This document shows positions 54,591-62,629 of a stretch of DNA of 64,000 nt, piece by piece. The DNA comes from Spirosoma telluris (GTDB lineage: Bacteria; Bacteroidota; Bacteroidia; Cytophagales; Spirosomataceae): contig QLII01000001.1 of assembly GCA_003259005.1 (NCBI GenBank), positions 4,542,501 through 4,606,500 of the forward strand, given 5' to 3'. A model generated the notes under the pieces. It did no database searches and was not told where the DNA came from. It saw nothing but the letters and a program-made list of their open reading frames with translations. How positions within the stretch are numbered: position 1 is the first letter of the stretch; each line of letters opens with the position of its first letter. The position numbers were made by a program, and so were the translations under genes.

Positions 54591-55151
54591 TTATTCATTA
54601 AAATAGGCCGTAAACTTCAGTTTGATCGCATCATCCGCTTTCATACCCAGTAAAGAGGGCTGTTCGATAGCAAAATCCGTCATTCTAATAGCAAAATCAC
54701 CTGTTACAATCAGATTATTTCCGTCGCCTTTTCGCGTGCAAACCAGCACAGTCGGCCTGGTAACCCCGTGAAATGTAAGTTTTCCCGTTGCTGTCAGTGT
54801 ACCATCCGCGCCAGTCTGTATAGACTGGCTAACAAAGGTGACATTTGGGTAGCGTATTCCGTCGAGTACTTCCATCGCGTGCGAATCCCGGTTACTGTCT
54901 TTGCTATCAAACGAAGCGATCTTGATGGCTACCGCTACGCTCGTTATCGTTTTCGTAGCCTCATCGTACATAATCGCACAATTCACATCGTGGCTAACCG
55001 CATCCCAGGTATGTAGGGGATGGTGCATGGTATAGGTAACCGACGATGTTTTTTTGTCGGCCATCAGTTTCTTGCTGGCGGTAGTGGCAGCCAACAGCAG
55101 ACTAATTAGCATAAGGCTAGCCAACCCGCGCAACGTGGATCTATAGGTCAT
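54591..55151 (-). CDS. YceI family protein
   Basis: 186 residues from ATG 55151 (MTYRSTLRGLASLMLISLLL), with a signal peptide. The YceI lipocalin-like barrel is seen in VTYTMHHPLHTWDAVSHDVN, YPNVTFVSQSI, GTLTATGKLTFHGVTRPTVL and ALKLKF-like end strands. YceI barrels bind isoprenoid lipids such as quinones. Placed next to a multi-histidine membrane protein and a Rieske protein, which fits an envelope redox role. Confidence 0.9.
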   Translation of the reverse strand: MTYRSTLRGLASLMLISLLLAATTASKKLMADKKTSSVTYTMHHPLHTWDAVSHDVNCAIMYDEATKTITSVAVAIKIASFDSKDSNRDSHAMEVLDGIRYPNVTFVSQSIQTGADGTLTATGKLTFHGVTRPTVLVCTRKGDGNNLIVTGDFAIRMTDFAIEQPSLLGMKADDAIKLKFTAYFNE

Positions 55152-55176
55152 TTTTTCGAAAAGACAAGGTGAGAGT

Positions 55177-55853
55177 TTAGAATTTAATCGCAATAATCGA
55201 GGCAGCAAAGGCCCCAAATGTTGTATAGGCAACCGCCCGGTGAACAGGCTTCAGCGCTTCGTTTTGTCGAATCATGCCCGCCAGAATATTTGTCGCGATC
55301 ATACCGGTCAAGTGGACAACAGCTAGGTATTTATGCAGTTTAATGCCACTCAATCCTTTACGGTCGGCAAGTAGTTTAGGCGGAGCCGTAAGCGACAACA
55401 GGGCCGTTGCCCCGTAGGATATATTGATGAGCGTAGCCGCTGTCTCATGCGCATTTCGAAGGCGCTGGTAGTCAGCCCCCTGCGCATTGTAGAGTTTAGC
55501 CCCCAAAATACCTTGGGTTATAAAGCCAGCCAGCGTCACAAATCCCATCACCTGGTGGGCCACTAACATCGAACGGCGTATTTTCAGTTCTTTCTCACGA
55601 CCTTCTGTCGTTAAAGGAGCAATATTCATCACGCGGAGCAGTCCCTTCGGCCCCAGAAAATCTGCTGGGTAAAAATCATTTTATGCGGGAGCAACGGGGT
55701 CGCAACGGAATCCGTCAAACCAGCCAGCATCTGATCGGCCGAGGTTGTATCAACCATGGTGGATGCCGGACGGGGCACAGTCGTAGTGTCCTGCGCCTGT
55801 ATGTGATGGCCAACGCACAGCAGGAGAAATAGAAAAACAAGAAGTTTTTGCAT
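55177..55853 (-). CDS. Secreted-signal membrane protein with conserved histidines, cytochrome b561-like (one frameshift)
   Basis: First frame: MQKLLVFLFLLLCVGHHIQA signal and a linker ending TQQIFWG. Second frame: IAPLTTEGREKELKIRRSML followed by four helices. One more C in the CCCC run 55651-55654 gives IFWGPKGLLRVMNIAPL and about 225 residues. Histidines lie in or next to helices (VAHQVMGF, NAHETAAT, LHKYLAVVHLTGM, PVHRAVAY), as in b561-type di-haem proteins. Haem binding is inferred. It is 6 bases from the gene at 55860 and 25 from YceI. Confidence 0.78.
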
Positions 55854-55859
55854 GAGAAT

Positions 55860-56654
55860 TTAAAAGGTAAGCGTCATCCCTGCACCCATTCCTTTGGCGC
55901 TCGGGCCAAATTCTAGCCCTACAGTTTGTTGGTGCTGATTATAACGGGAGGCTGCCCGACGAAACTGACGGGTTGCTTTGTGGTCGAGTACAAGAGACGC
56001 TACACCCAATAAGACACCACCACCTACCAGGGCCATACCGACATGATCACGGCCAAAACCAGAACGGCGTCCATCATTGTCCATCGGCGTATTGGCGGGA
56101 GGCCCCTGATTCCGATCCCGGAACCCAAACCGATCATGGCCAGCAAGGGCTACTCCGGCTCCAACGCCCAACAAAGCCACTGCCGGAACCGCCGTTATAA
56201 CGGCCCATTTGCGATATGACTGTCCATGACGGTACGCTTGCAGGGCATCATGATGATTCGCCAACAAGGATCGGACTTCAGTACGGCTGAGTGGATCACC
56301 CGTTGAACCAACAAAATAACGACTGAACAACCCGCTGTTATAACGCAGTTTTTCCAGTCCGGGCTGGGTGGACAAAGCAGGTGCATCAGCAGAAGGAGTA
56401 GAACCAACAAGAGTCTGTGTCGACGCGCCAAATACATCTTTCGTTCCGTTCGCATACTTCACCAGCAGCAGATTGGCCACATTGATGGTGTAAATGGGAC
56501 CATCGGGATTATCCTGTCGACGGTATTTCAATTGCGAGGGCGACACCTCCAGTACTTTTACCGGCAATTCGGTACCATTTCTAAAAATGAGGTTATCCTG
56601 TGCATAAGTAGCCGTTGCAGCCAGGAGGAATAAGCAGGCAATGATAATTCGCAT
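55860..56654 (-). CDS. Uncharacterised envelope protein
   Basis: 264 residues from ATG 56654 (MRIIIACLFLLAATATYAQ), with a signal peptide. N-terminal part LIFRNGTELPVKVLEVSPSQ and IYTINVANLLLVKYANG is common in Bacteroidota envelope proteins. A pair of short hydrophobic segments (WAVITAVPAVALLGVGAGVA and VGMALVGGGVLLGVASLV) follows, and the end AGMTLTF suggests a beta-strand terminus. Function unknown. Tightly linked to the b561-like gene. Confidence 0.7.
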   Translation of the reverse strand: MRIIIACLFLLAATATYAQDNLIFRNGTELPVKVLEVSPSQLKYRRQDNPDGPIYTINVANLLLVKYANGTKDVFGASTQTLVGSTPSADAPALSTQPGLEKLRYNSGLFSRYFVGSTGDPLSRTEVRSLLANHHDALQAYRHGQSYRKWAVITAVPAVALLGVGAGVALAGHDRFGFRDRNQGPPANTPMDNDGRRSGFGRDHVGMALVGGGVLLGVASLVLDHKATRQFRRAASRYNQHQQTVGLEFGPSAKGMGAGMTLTF

Positions 56655-56788
56655 GGTAATTCGTTGTTTACGGTTGGGCGAAAGCGCTTTCAATAGATAA
56701 TACGAGGGATTCATGGGCAGCCGCTGCCTGGCGAAGGAAAATAATCTCAACAAGAGCTTGTTTGACGCTACAGCATAGCACCCATTGC

Positions 56789-57231
56789 CTAGGAAATTGT
56801 CAGTATGTTGCCCGATTGCGAGATCGTATAGATGGTTAGCCCATGGCTACCTTCGCTGTTTAAGCCCTTGCCATTCAAATCGTAGCGGGCACCGTGAGCT
56901 GAACAGTAGAATTCATTATTACGAAGCTGGATTCTCTTTTCGCCTTCATGGCTGCATACCAACGTGACGGCAACATAGCCCTGCGTCGTGTTGGCCACGA
57001 CGACGTTACCAGTCACGATGTACCCCCAACAGTTTTTAAGGCCGCGTTGGCGGAGCTGCTCAGATCAACGGTTACAGGACTGGACAATGGAGAAGGGGTT
57101 ATACCGGCCCCTTTGCAGGATGTGAGCGACTGCCCTGCACAATACACAGCTAGCAGGGCACTACCCCGAAAGCCTAACTGGCGAAGAAATTGATGACGAC
57201 TGAGTGCGTCGGTTTTGGTTGACTGTGACAT
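56789..57231 (-). CDS. Rieske [2Fe-2S] protein with Tat-like signal (one frameshift)
   Basis: N-terminus SRHQFLRQLGFRGSALLAVY with a basic pair and a cysteine soon after (SLTSCKG): a Tat-like or lipoprotein-type export signal. Rieske motifs are CSHEG and YCSAHGARYDLNG, giving the Cys/His pairs for a [2Fe-2S] cluster. The frame breaks after KTVGG; one more C in the CCCCC run 57023-57027 gives VGGYIVTGNVVVANTTQG and a protein of about 147 residues. First gene of the minus-strand redox island. Confidence 0.85.
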
Positions 57232-57661
57232 ATATACGGCGTTTAGGTAGGAATACGAAGTTTCCGTTTGAAGCCGTTGCCTGTCTTTGAAAAATAAATG
57301 AGATAGCTAAATCGAAAAATTACTTGAATAAATCGGTAGTGGTATTTAAGCACTTGGGCAAATTTAGATGCTATTGACCCTCTGGATTCTATTGTACCAA
57401 TATGCTGATTTTCAGTACAATAGAATCAATAGCATCTAAATCTGCCCACTTATTAGCAATGGATATTGTGGAGAATCTAGAAGCTGCTCCTGGCAACTTT
57501 CGTCAAATTGTTAGCCAATTGCAGATTAAGTAGCTGGCATAGAGGCCTGCGAACCGGATTCGAGATAGTCACTGGCCACTACTTGAGATATGCTCATTCG
57601 GGTCTATTTTGCAACTGGCACTAGTGGCATGCTTACTTCAAGTTGCTCCATAACTTTTGGA
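57232..57661. other. Intergenic region with GATTCT-family repeat, copy 5
   Basis: The repeat occupies 57359-57443: TTTAGATGCTATTG on the left faces CAATAGCATCTAAA on the right, with ATTGTACC/GTACAAT inside. The rest shows no gene that I can support. Confidence 0.7.
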
Positions 57662-57694
57662 TTTAGTAGCGTGGGTTTCCCCAGCGCTACTAAA
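57662..57694 (-). terminator. Hairpin after the first RraA-like gene
   Basis: TTTAGTAGCG-TGGG and CCCCAGCGCTACTAAA pair with one bulge directly after the minus-strand stop at 57696. Confidence 0.6.
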
Positions 57695-57695
57695 A

Positions 57696-58625
57696 TCACC
57701 ACGTTCGCTTACTCATCACTTTATCCAGTTCAGGCCGGGTCATAGTGCCTAATTCAGGGTGTTGACCGAGCCATTTCAGGAAATCGGTTTTGATTTCGTC
57801 GGTCCACTGGCTGTCAATCTGGCCGGTGGTGTATTTCCCTGATTTAACCGTTTCGAAGCCGAACTGATCTTTACGGACTACAAACTCAGCGGTACTGACA
57901 ACCTGCTCGGCCATGTGGGCGGGCACAAAAAGGACGCCTTCCCGCTGGGCGATTACCAAATCGCCGGGTAGTACCATTACATTGCCAATGCGGATTGGGG
58001 TGTTGAGGCCCATGAGCACCATTTCTTCGAGAAACGAGGGGTGGAAGTCACGGACAAAGGCGTTGAAACCTTTAATAGTCTCCAACTCCTGCAAATCTCT
58101 GGCGGCACCGTTGAAAATAACGCCATTGCCTGTTTTGCTGAAAATGGCATTGCCTAAGGTGGCTCCGACCAGGGTTCCACCACCAATTTTGCCAAACCCA
58201 TCCGCTACATACACATCCCCTTTCGTAAGGGTTTCGATCGGCCAGGTATTCGTATTGCCTTTGCGTCCCTGTTTGGTAATGCCACGTTCCTTAATCGTCT
58301 TCTCAACATCGGGCCGACTAGGCATAAACATAGCCGTTACGGCACGCCCGGTTACAGGAACATCATTATGAATCAGTTTCCAGTTGCCCTCAAACTGATT
58401 GGTATACCCTTCGTTTTTTAAAACCGTCCAGGCATCGTCAAGCCCAATATGCTTAGCCCGTTCTATTAAATTATCGGAAACTTTCGGGCGACCATCAGCG
58501 AAACGCTCTCCTTTCCATTCCGACGTCAAAAAGACCAGCTCGTCTTTCGGAATTGTTTGCGCTAATGAAGGACCTATAGTGGCAAGACCAAGGATTATTG
58601 ACAAGACAGCGTACTTACTGTTCAT
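57696..58625 (-). CDS. Secreted RraA-like protein 1
   Basis: 309 residues with signal peptide (LSIILGLATIGPSLAQ). RraA / 4-hydroxy-4-methyl-2-oxoglutarate aldolase-like core: TGRAVTAMFMPSRPD, LTKGDVYVADGFGKIGGGTL, GNAIFSKTGNGVIFNGAARD and LPGDLVIAQREGVLFVPAHM. These are the metal- and substrate-binding loops of the aldolase branch. Secreted members are common in Bacteroidota. The exact reaction is unknown. Paralogous to the gene upstream. Confidence 0.88.
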   Translation of the reverse strand: MNSKYAVLSIILGLATIGPSLAQTIPKDELVFLTSEWKGERFADGRPKVSDNLIERAKHIGLDDAWTVLKNEGYTNQFEGNWKLIHNDVPVTGRAVTAMFMPSRPDVEKTIKERGITKQGRKGNTNTWPIETLTKGDVYVADGFGKIGGGTLVGATLGNAIFSKTGNGVIFNGAARDLQELETIKGFNAFVRDFHPSFLEEMVLMGLNTPIRIGNVMVLPGDLVIAQREGVLFVPAHMAEQVVSTAEFVVRKDQFGFETVKSGKYTTGQIDSQWTDEIKTDFLKWLGQHPELGTMTRPELDKVMSKRTW

Positions 58626-58663
58626 TGAGGTAAGATTTGGTTAATGATTTTACTAAACACAAA

Positions 58664-59601
58664 TTAATGGCCTTCTTTGGCTAAATAGGCGTCTACATCT
58701 TTTTGTGTGATGGCTAATTTCTTAGGATACTTACCAACCCAGGTTCTGAATTCACCTTTGATTTTTTCGGACCAGTCGCCGTGGATTTCGCCAGATGGAT
58801 ACTTGCCCTGTTGGAGAAGCACCCGCTCAAATTCATCACGTAAGGCAGTCATTTCGGAAGCTGAAACCAGTCCTTCAACAAGGTGAGCCGGAATGAACAC
58901 CGTGCCGTATTCGTTGGCAAAAACAGCGTCGCCGGGTAGTACCGTCACTTCACCAATGCGAATGGGTGCATTAATAGACGTAGGTGTCATGTCTTTGATA
59001 TAGGAAGGATCATGCCCTTTGACCCAGGCATTAAAACCCTTTGTATCCTTTAATTCCTGCATATCCCGAACAGAGCCGTAAAAGACGACGCCTTTCCGGT
59101 TTTTCCATAAATGGCATTTCCCAGGCTCGACCCGATCAGGGTACCATCTTTAATTTTACCGTAGCCATCGGCCACATAGATGTCACCTTTGGTCAGGATG
59201 TCGATTGGCCAGATGTTAATCCCTCCTTTTTGAGAGCGCCCTTCGGCTTTGCCCTGCGCCCGTACCAGACTATCGAGGTCAGGGCGAGTGGGCATGAACT
59301 GGGCGGTTACAGCGCGACCGGTCATCGTTTCGCCGGGCTTAAGAATGACCCAGTCTTTTTCAACCTGATTTCGGTAGCCTTTTTTACCTAAATACCCCCA
59401 GATCTGCTCCAGCGTACAATTCTGTAAGCGTTCCAGAACAATATCCGGAATCTTGGGGCGACCATCCGGGAACCGTTCCCCTTTCCAGTTCGAGGTTAGG
59501 GCGGTTACGTATTCAGGGGATGAGCCTATTCGTTGTGCCTGAGCTAAAAAGCTCACCGAGAAGGTGATAGCGGCTACTGCGACGAGTGTTTTCTTTACCA
59601 T
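58664..59601 (-). CDS. Secreted RraA-like protein 2 (one frameshift)
   Basis: Signal peptide (LVAVAAITFSVSFLAQAQ), then the same architecture as protein 1: TGRAVTAQFMPTRPDLD, LTKGDIYVADGYGKIKDGTL, VLPGDAVFANEYGTVFIPAH. The frame breaks at ICRN (59050). One more base in the CCTTTCC context at 59091-59098 gives GVVFYGSVRDMQELKDTKGF and a protein of about 312 residues. The two genes are tandem duplicates and likely co-transcribed. Confidence 0.87.
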
Positions 59602-59660
59602 TGTTGTAAGTAGAGTTGGTTAGTCAATAGCACTCATTCAACTAGATAAGTAATTGATCA

Positions 59661-59833
59661 ACTTTAGATTCTATAGATTCTGTTGATTCTATTGTATCAA
59701 GTTCCTGTTATTTAGTACAAGAGAATCAACGGAATATATAGAATCTGATCTAACTAAATTCTGTAGATTCTATCGTGTTGAAAAACAATGGCTTGCCACA
59801 ATACAGCCGAAAGAATCAATAGAATCTAAAGTT
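59661..59833. repeat. Two adjacent GATTCT-family repeats, copies 6 and 7
   Basis: Copy 6 is 59661-59749 (TTTAGATTCTATAGATTCTG ... AATATATAGAATCTG). Copy 7 is 59755-59833 (TAAATTCTGTAGATTCTA ... AAAGAATCAATAGAATCTAA). They lie between the divergent RraA-like and enolase-superfamily genes. The rest of the gap 59602-60009 holds only promoters that I cannot place. Confidence 0.8.
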
Positions 59834-60009
59834 GCCCAAGTACTTAGGTAGAATGGATTGTGTTATCTGAAAACGAAGGGGTTTAAAGGAATTCTAATCA
59901 AAAAGGCTACACCATAAGTAAAATACTGCCATTGATCAACTTATATGAATGCTGGACTATGTAAGAGCCTCATACTGCTTTATTGCCTTAAACCCCTCAA
60001 ATTTTTGCC

Positions 60010-61433
60010 ATGAAAAATATTTTCTCCCGGTTGTCGTCTCCCGACAGCTCTTCTGACCGCCGTGACTTTTTCCGTAAAGCCGGGCTAGGTGGTCTATCAC
60101 TCGGCCTTATGTTCGACAAATCGCCGGATCAGGAACTGGAGTTTATTACGCAGAAGGTAAGTCGTTATGCCAAGCCATCGGAGCTGAAAATTACGGATAT
60201 GCGGGTGGCCATTCTGCAAGGTGTGCCCTTCAGCAGTCCAATCATTCGCATTGATACGAATCAGGGCCTTGTTGGCTGGGGCGAAGTGCGTGACGGTGCC
60301 AGTGCTAACTACGCATTGATGCTGAAAAGCCGAATTCTCGGTAAGAATCCCTGTAACGTAGAGCAGATATTCAAGCAGATCAAGCAGTTTGGCGGTCAAA
60401 GCCGGGCCGCTGGGGGCGTCTGTGGGGTCGAAATGGCACTTTGGGATCTGGCCGGAAAGGCCTATAACGTACCGGCTTATCAACTTCTGGGTGGTAAATA
60501 CCGTGACTTTATTCGGCTGTATGCCGATACACCGGAAGCCGATACTTACGAAGGCTTTGCCGAGAACATGAAGAAGCGCAGAGATCAGGGCTACACGTTC
60601 CTGAAAATGGATTTTGGTATTGGGATGCTGGCCGATCAGCCGGGTATGCTAGTCAATGCCAACAACTGGAGTGTTAAAAGACAGTGGAATGATTCTGAAC
60701 CAGGTAAACTGGGCAACTATGCCAACACAAAGCACCCGTTCACCGGATTCAGGTCACGAAAAAAGGCTTAGATCGACTGGTAGAGCACGTGGGTAAAGTA
60801 CGTGATATTGTTGGATATGATACACCCCTGGCTGCCGACCACTTTGGCCACTTCGACGTGAATACGGCTATTCAGATTGGTAAAGCCATGGAGCCATTCC
60901 GCCTGGCCTGGCTTGAAGACCTTGTTCCCTGGTTCTATACCGACCAATGGAAGCAAATTTCGGACGCCATCGACACCCCAACGCTAACGGGCGAAGATAT
61001 TTATCTGAAAGAAGGCTTCATCAAGCTCATTGATGCCAAAGCCATTGACATGATTCACCCCGATCTGGCCTCATCAGGTGGTTTACTGGAAACCAAGAAA
61101 ATTGGCGACTACGCCGAAGAAAAGGGTATTCCAATGGCCATGCACTTTGCGGGATCGCCCATTTCGATGATGGCGAATGTTCATTGCGCGGCTGCTACGG
61201 AGAATTTTGTTGCCCTTGAGCACCACGGCGTTGACGTAAATGGTTGGGAGGACCTGATAACAGGTATGAAACCCATTGTTGAAAAAGGCTTCGTCCGCGT
61301 TCCTGAAAAGCCAGGTCTGGGTGTCGAATTGAATGAAGAGGTTGCCAAAAAATTCCTCAAGAAAGGAGGCACCTGGTTTGCCCCCACCGACGTTTGGAAT
61401 ACCAAGGATTCTGCCGACCGGGAGTGGAGTTAG
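60010..61433 (+). CDS. Tat-exported enolase-superfamily enzyme, mandelate racemase/MLE-like (one frameshift)
   Basis: Twin-arginine signal SDRRDFFRKAGLGGLSLGLM. N-terminal capping domain (VGWGEVRDGASANYALML, GVCGVEMALWDLAGKAYNVP). Barrel residues: TFLKMDFGIG, metal-binding acids in LAADHFGH, WLEDLVPW and LTGEDIY, and a His in MAMHFAGSP. The open frame stops at 60771. One more base in the CCGG context at 60743-60748 gives FTGIQVTKKGLDRLVEHVGK and about 475 residues. Probably dehydrates or epimerises a sugar acid in the periplasm. Divergent from the RraA pair. Confidence 0.88.
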
Positions 61434-61448
61434 TAGTCATCAATCATC

Positions 61449-61507
61449 AGTCAATAGTCGTTAGTTAGCAGGAAAGGTGAATCACTGTTAACTAACGACT
61501 ATTGACT
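61449..61507. terminator. Palindrome between convergent genes
   Basis: AGTCAATAGTCGTTAGTTA (61449-61467) pairs perfectly over 19 bp with 61489-61507. It separates the enolase-superfamily gene from the convergent epimerase gene. Partial extra copies of the arm flank it, so it may also be an interspersed repeat. Confidence 0.7.
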
Positions 61508-61520
61508 AACGACTGTTAAT

Positions 61521-62432
61521 TTACATCAACAAATTCTCCAACGCCTTTGTCAAATCCGTATACTGATACGTAAACGTTGTCTCTTCGGTAATGCGTTTGT
61601 TGAGCACATAGTTACCCCCAGTGACAACAATGGCCATTTCGCCGTAGAGAAGCTTAATGGCAAAAGCTGGAATGTTAGGCAGTAGCATTGGCTTATGAAG
61701 CACCTGTGCAATTGCTTTTGTCAGCGTTTCATTCGTGACGGGGTTAGGGGCAACAGCGTTATAAGCTCCCCGCCACGATTCGTCAGTTAGGGCCTGAATG
61801 TACATTCGGCAGAGATCGTCGAGGTGAATCCAGGACATGTATTGCTGACCAGAACCGATAGGGGCACCTGCTCCAAGTCGTACGGGCTGCACTAATTTAG
61901 GTAAGGCACCGCCGTCCATCGTGAGCACAATACCCGTTCGCATTTTCACCGTTCTAATACCGAGTGCCGCAATCTGATCTTCTGCCCGTTCCCAGGCCCG
62001 AACCACCTGGGCCATAAAATCGGAACCGCCAATGCTGGTTTCTGTCAGTGGACGATCACCGGTATCGGCACCATAATAGCCAATGGCTGAGGCACCAATG
62101 AATGATTGTACGTGGTGAGCAGTTTCCTCTAATGCCTGAGCCAGCAGTTCCGTCGATTGCGTCCGGCTATTCAGAATTTCGTCTTTACGTTCGTCGGTCC
62201 AGCGCCCATCGGCAATGCCTTCTCCGGCCAGGTGAATAATATGATCGGCGGTGGTAATGGCTTGTGGATCAATTTCTCCTTTTTTTACATCCCATTGATA
62301 AACACGTACATCGGGAATCGTTTTTGGCGACCGGCTTAGTAAAGATACCTGATAGCCTTCCTGTTGAAGCAGTTGCGTTAGGCGACGACCGATTGAGCCG
62401 GTGCCTCCTGTAATCAAAACCGTTTGGTTCAT
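61521..62432 (-). CDS. TIGR01777 family NAD(P)-dependent epimerase
   Basis: 303-residue extended SDR. Cofactor loop ITGGTGSIGRRLTQLL at the N-terminus, IIHLAGEGIADGRWTDERK, then SFIGASAIGYYGADTGDRPL with the active-site Ser and Tyr, and the C-terminal DUF1731-type part (AYNAVAPNPVTNETLTKAIA). Substrate unknown. Confidence 0.93.
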   Translation of the reverse strand: MNQTVLITGGTGSIGRRLTQLLQQEGYQVSLLSRSPKTIPDVRVYQWDVKKGEIDPQAITTADHIIHLAGEGIADGRWTDERKDEILNSRTQSTELLAQALEETAHHVQSFIGASAIGYYGADTGDRPLTETSIGGSDFMAQVVRAWERAEDQIAALGIRTVKMRTGIVLTMDGGALPKLVQPVRLGAGAPIGSGQQYMSWIHLDDLCRMYIQALTDESWRGAYNAVAPNPVTNETLTKAIAQVLHKPMLLPNIPAFAIKLLYGEMAIVVTGGNYVLNKRITEETTFTYQYTDLTKALENLLM

Positions 62433-62629
62433 ACGTCCGTGATTGAGTTGGTGGGTATAACTATATAACGTACCAACCAGACAGGTTGTTTAGCCCAATC
62501 GTGGTGGCTATTCTGGAGATTTGACCCTAAATGTCTGATTTTTAGTCCATTTAATCAATAGTAGTAATCGCGTTCGAGTAGACGGTTATTTTTACGTATA
62601 TATGCTATCAATGACTAACCCATATCGGT

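Noticed and set aside
57459..57533. Short frame MDIVENLEAAPGNFRQIVSQ
   Set aside because: 24 codons, no signal or neighbour to support it; could be a gene fragment but nothing can be shown.
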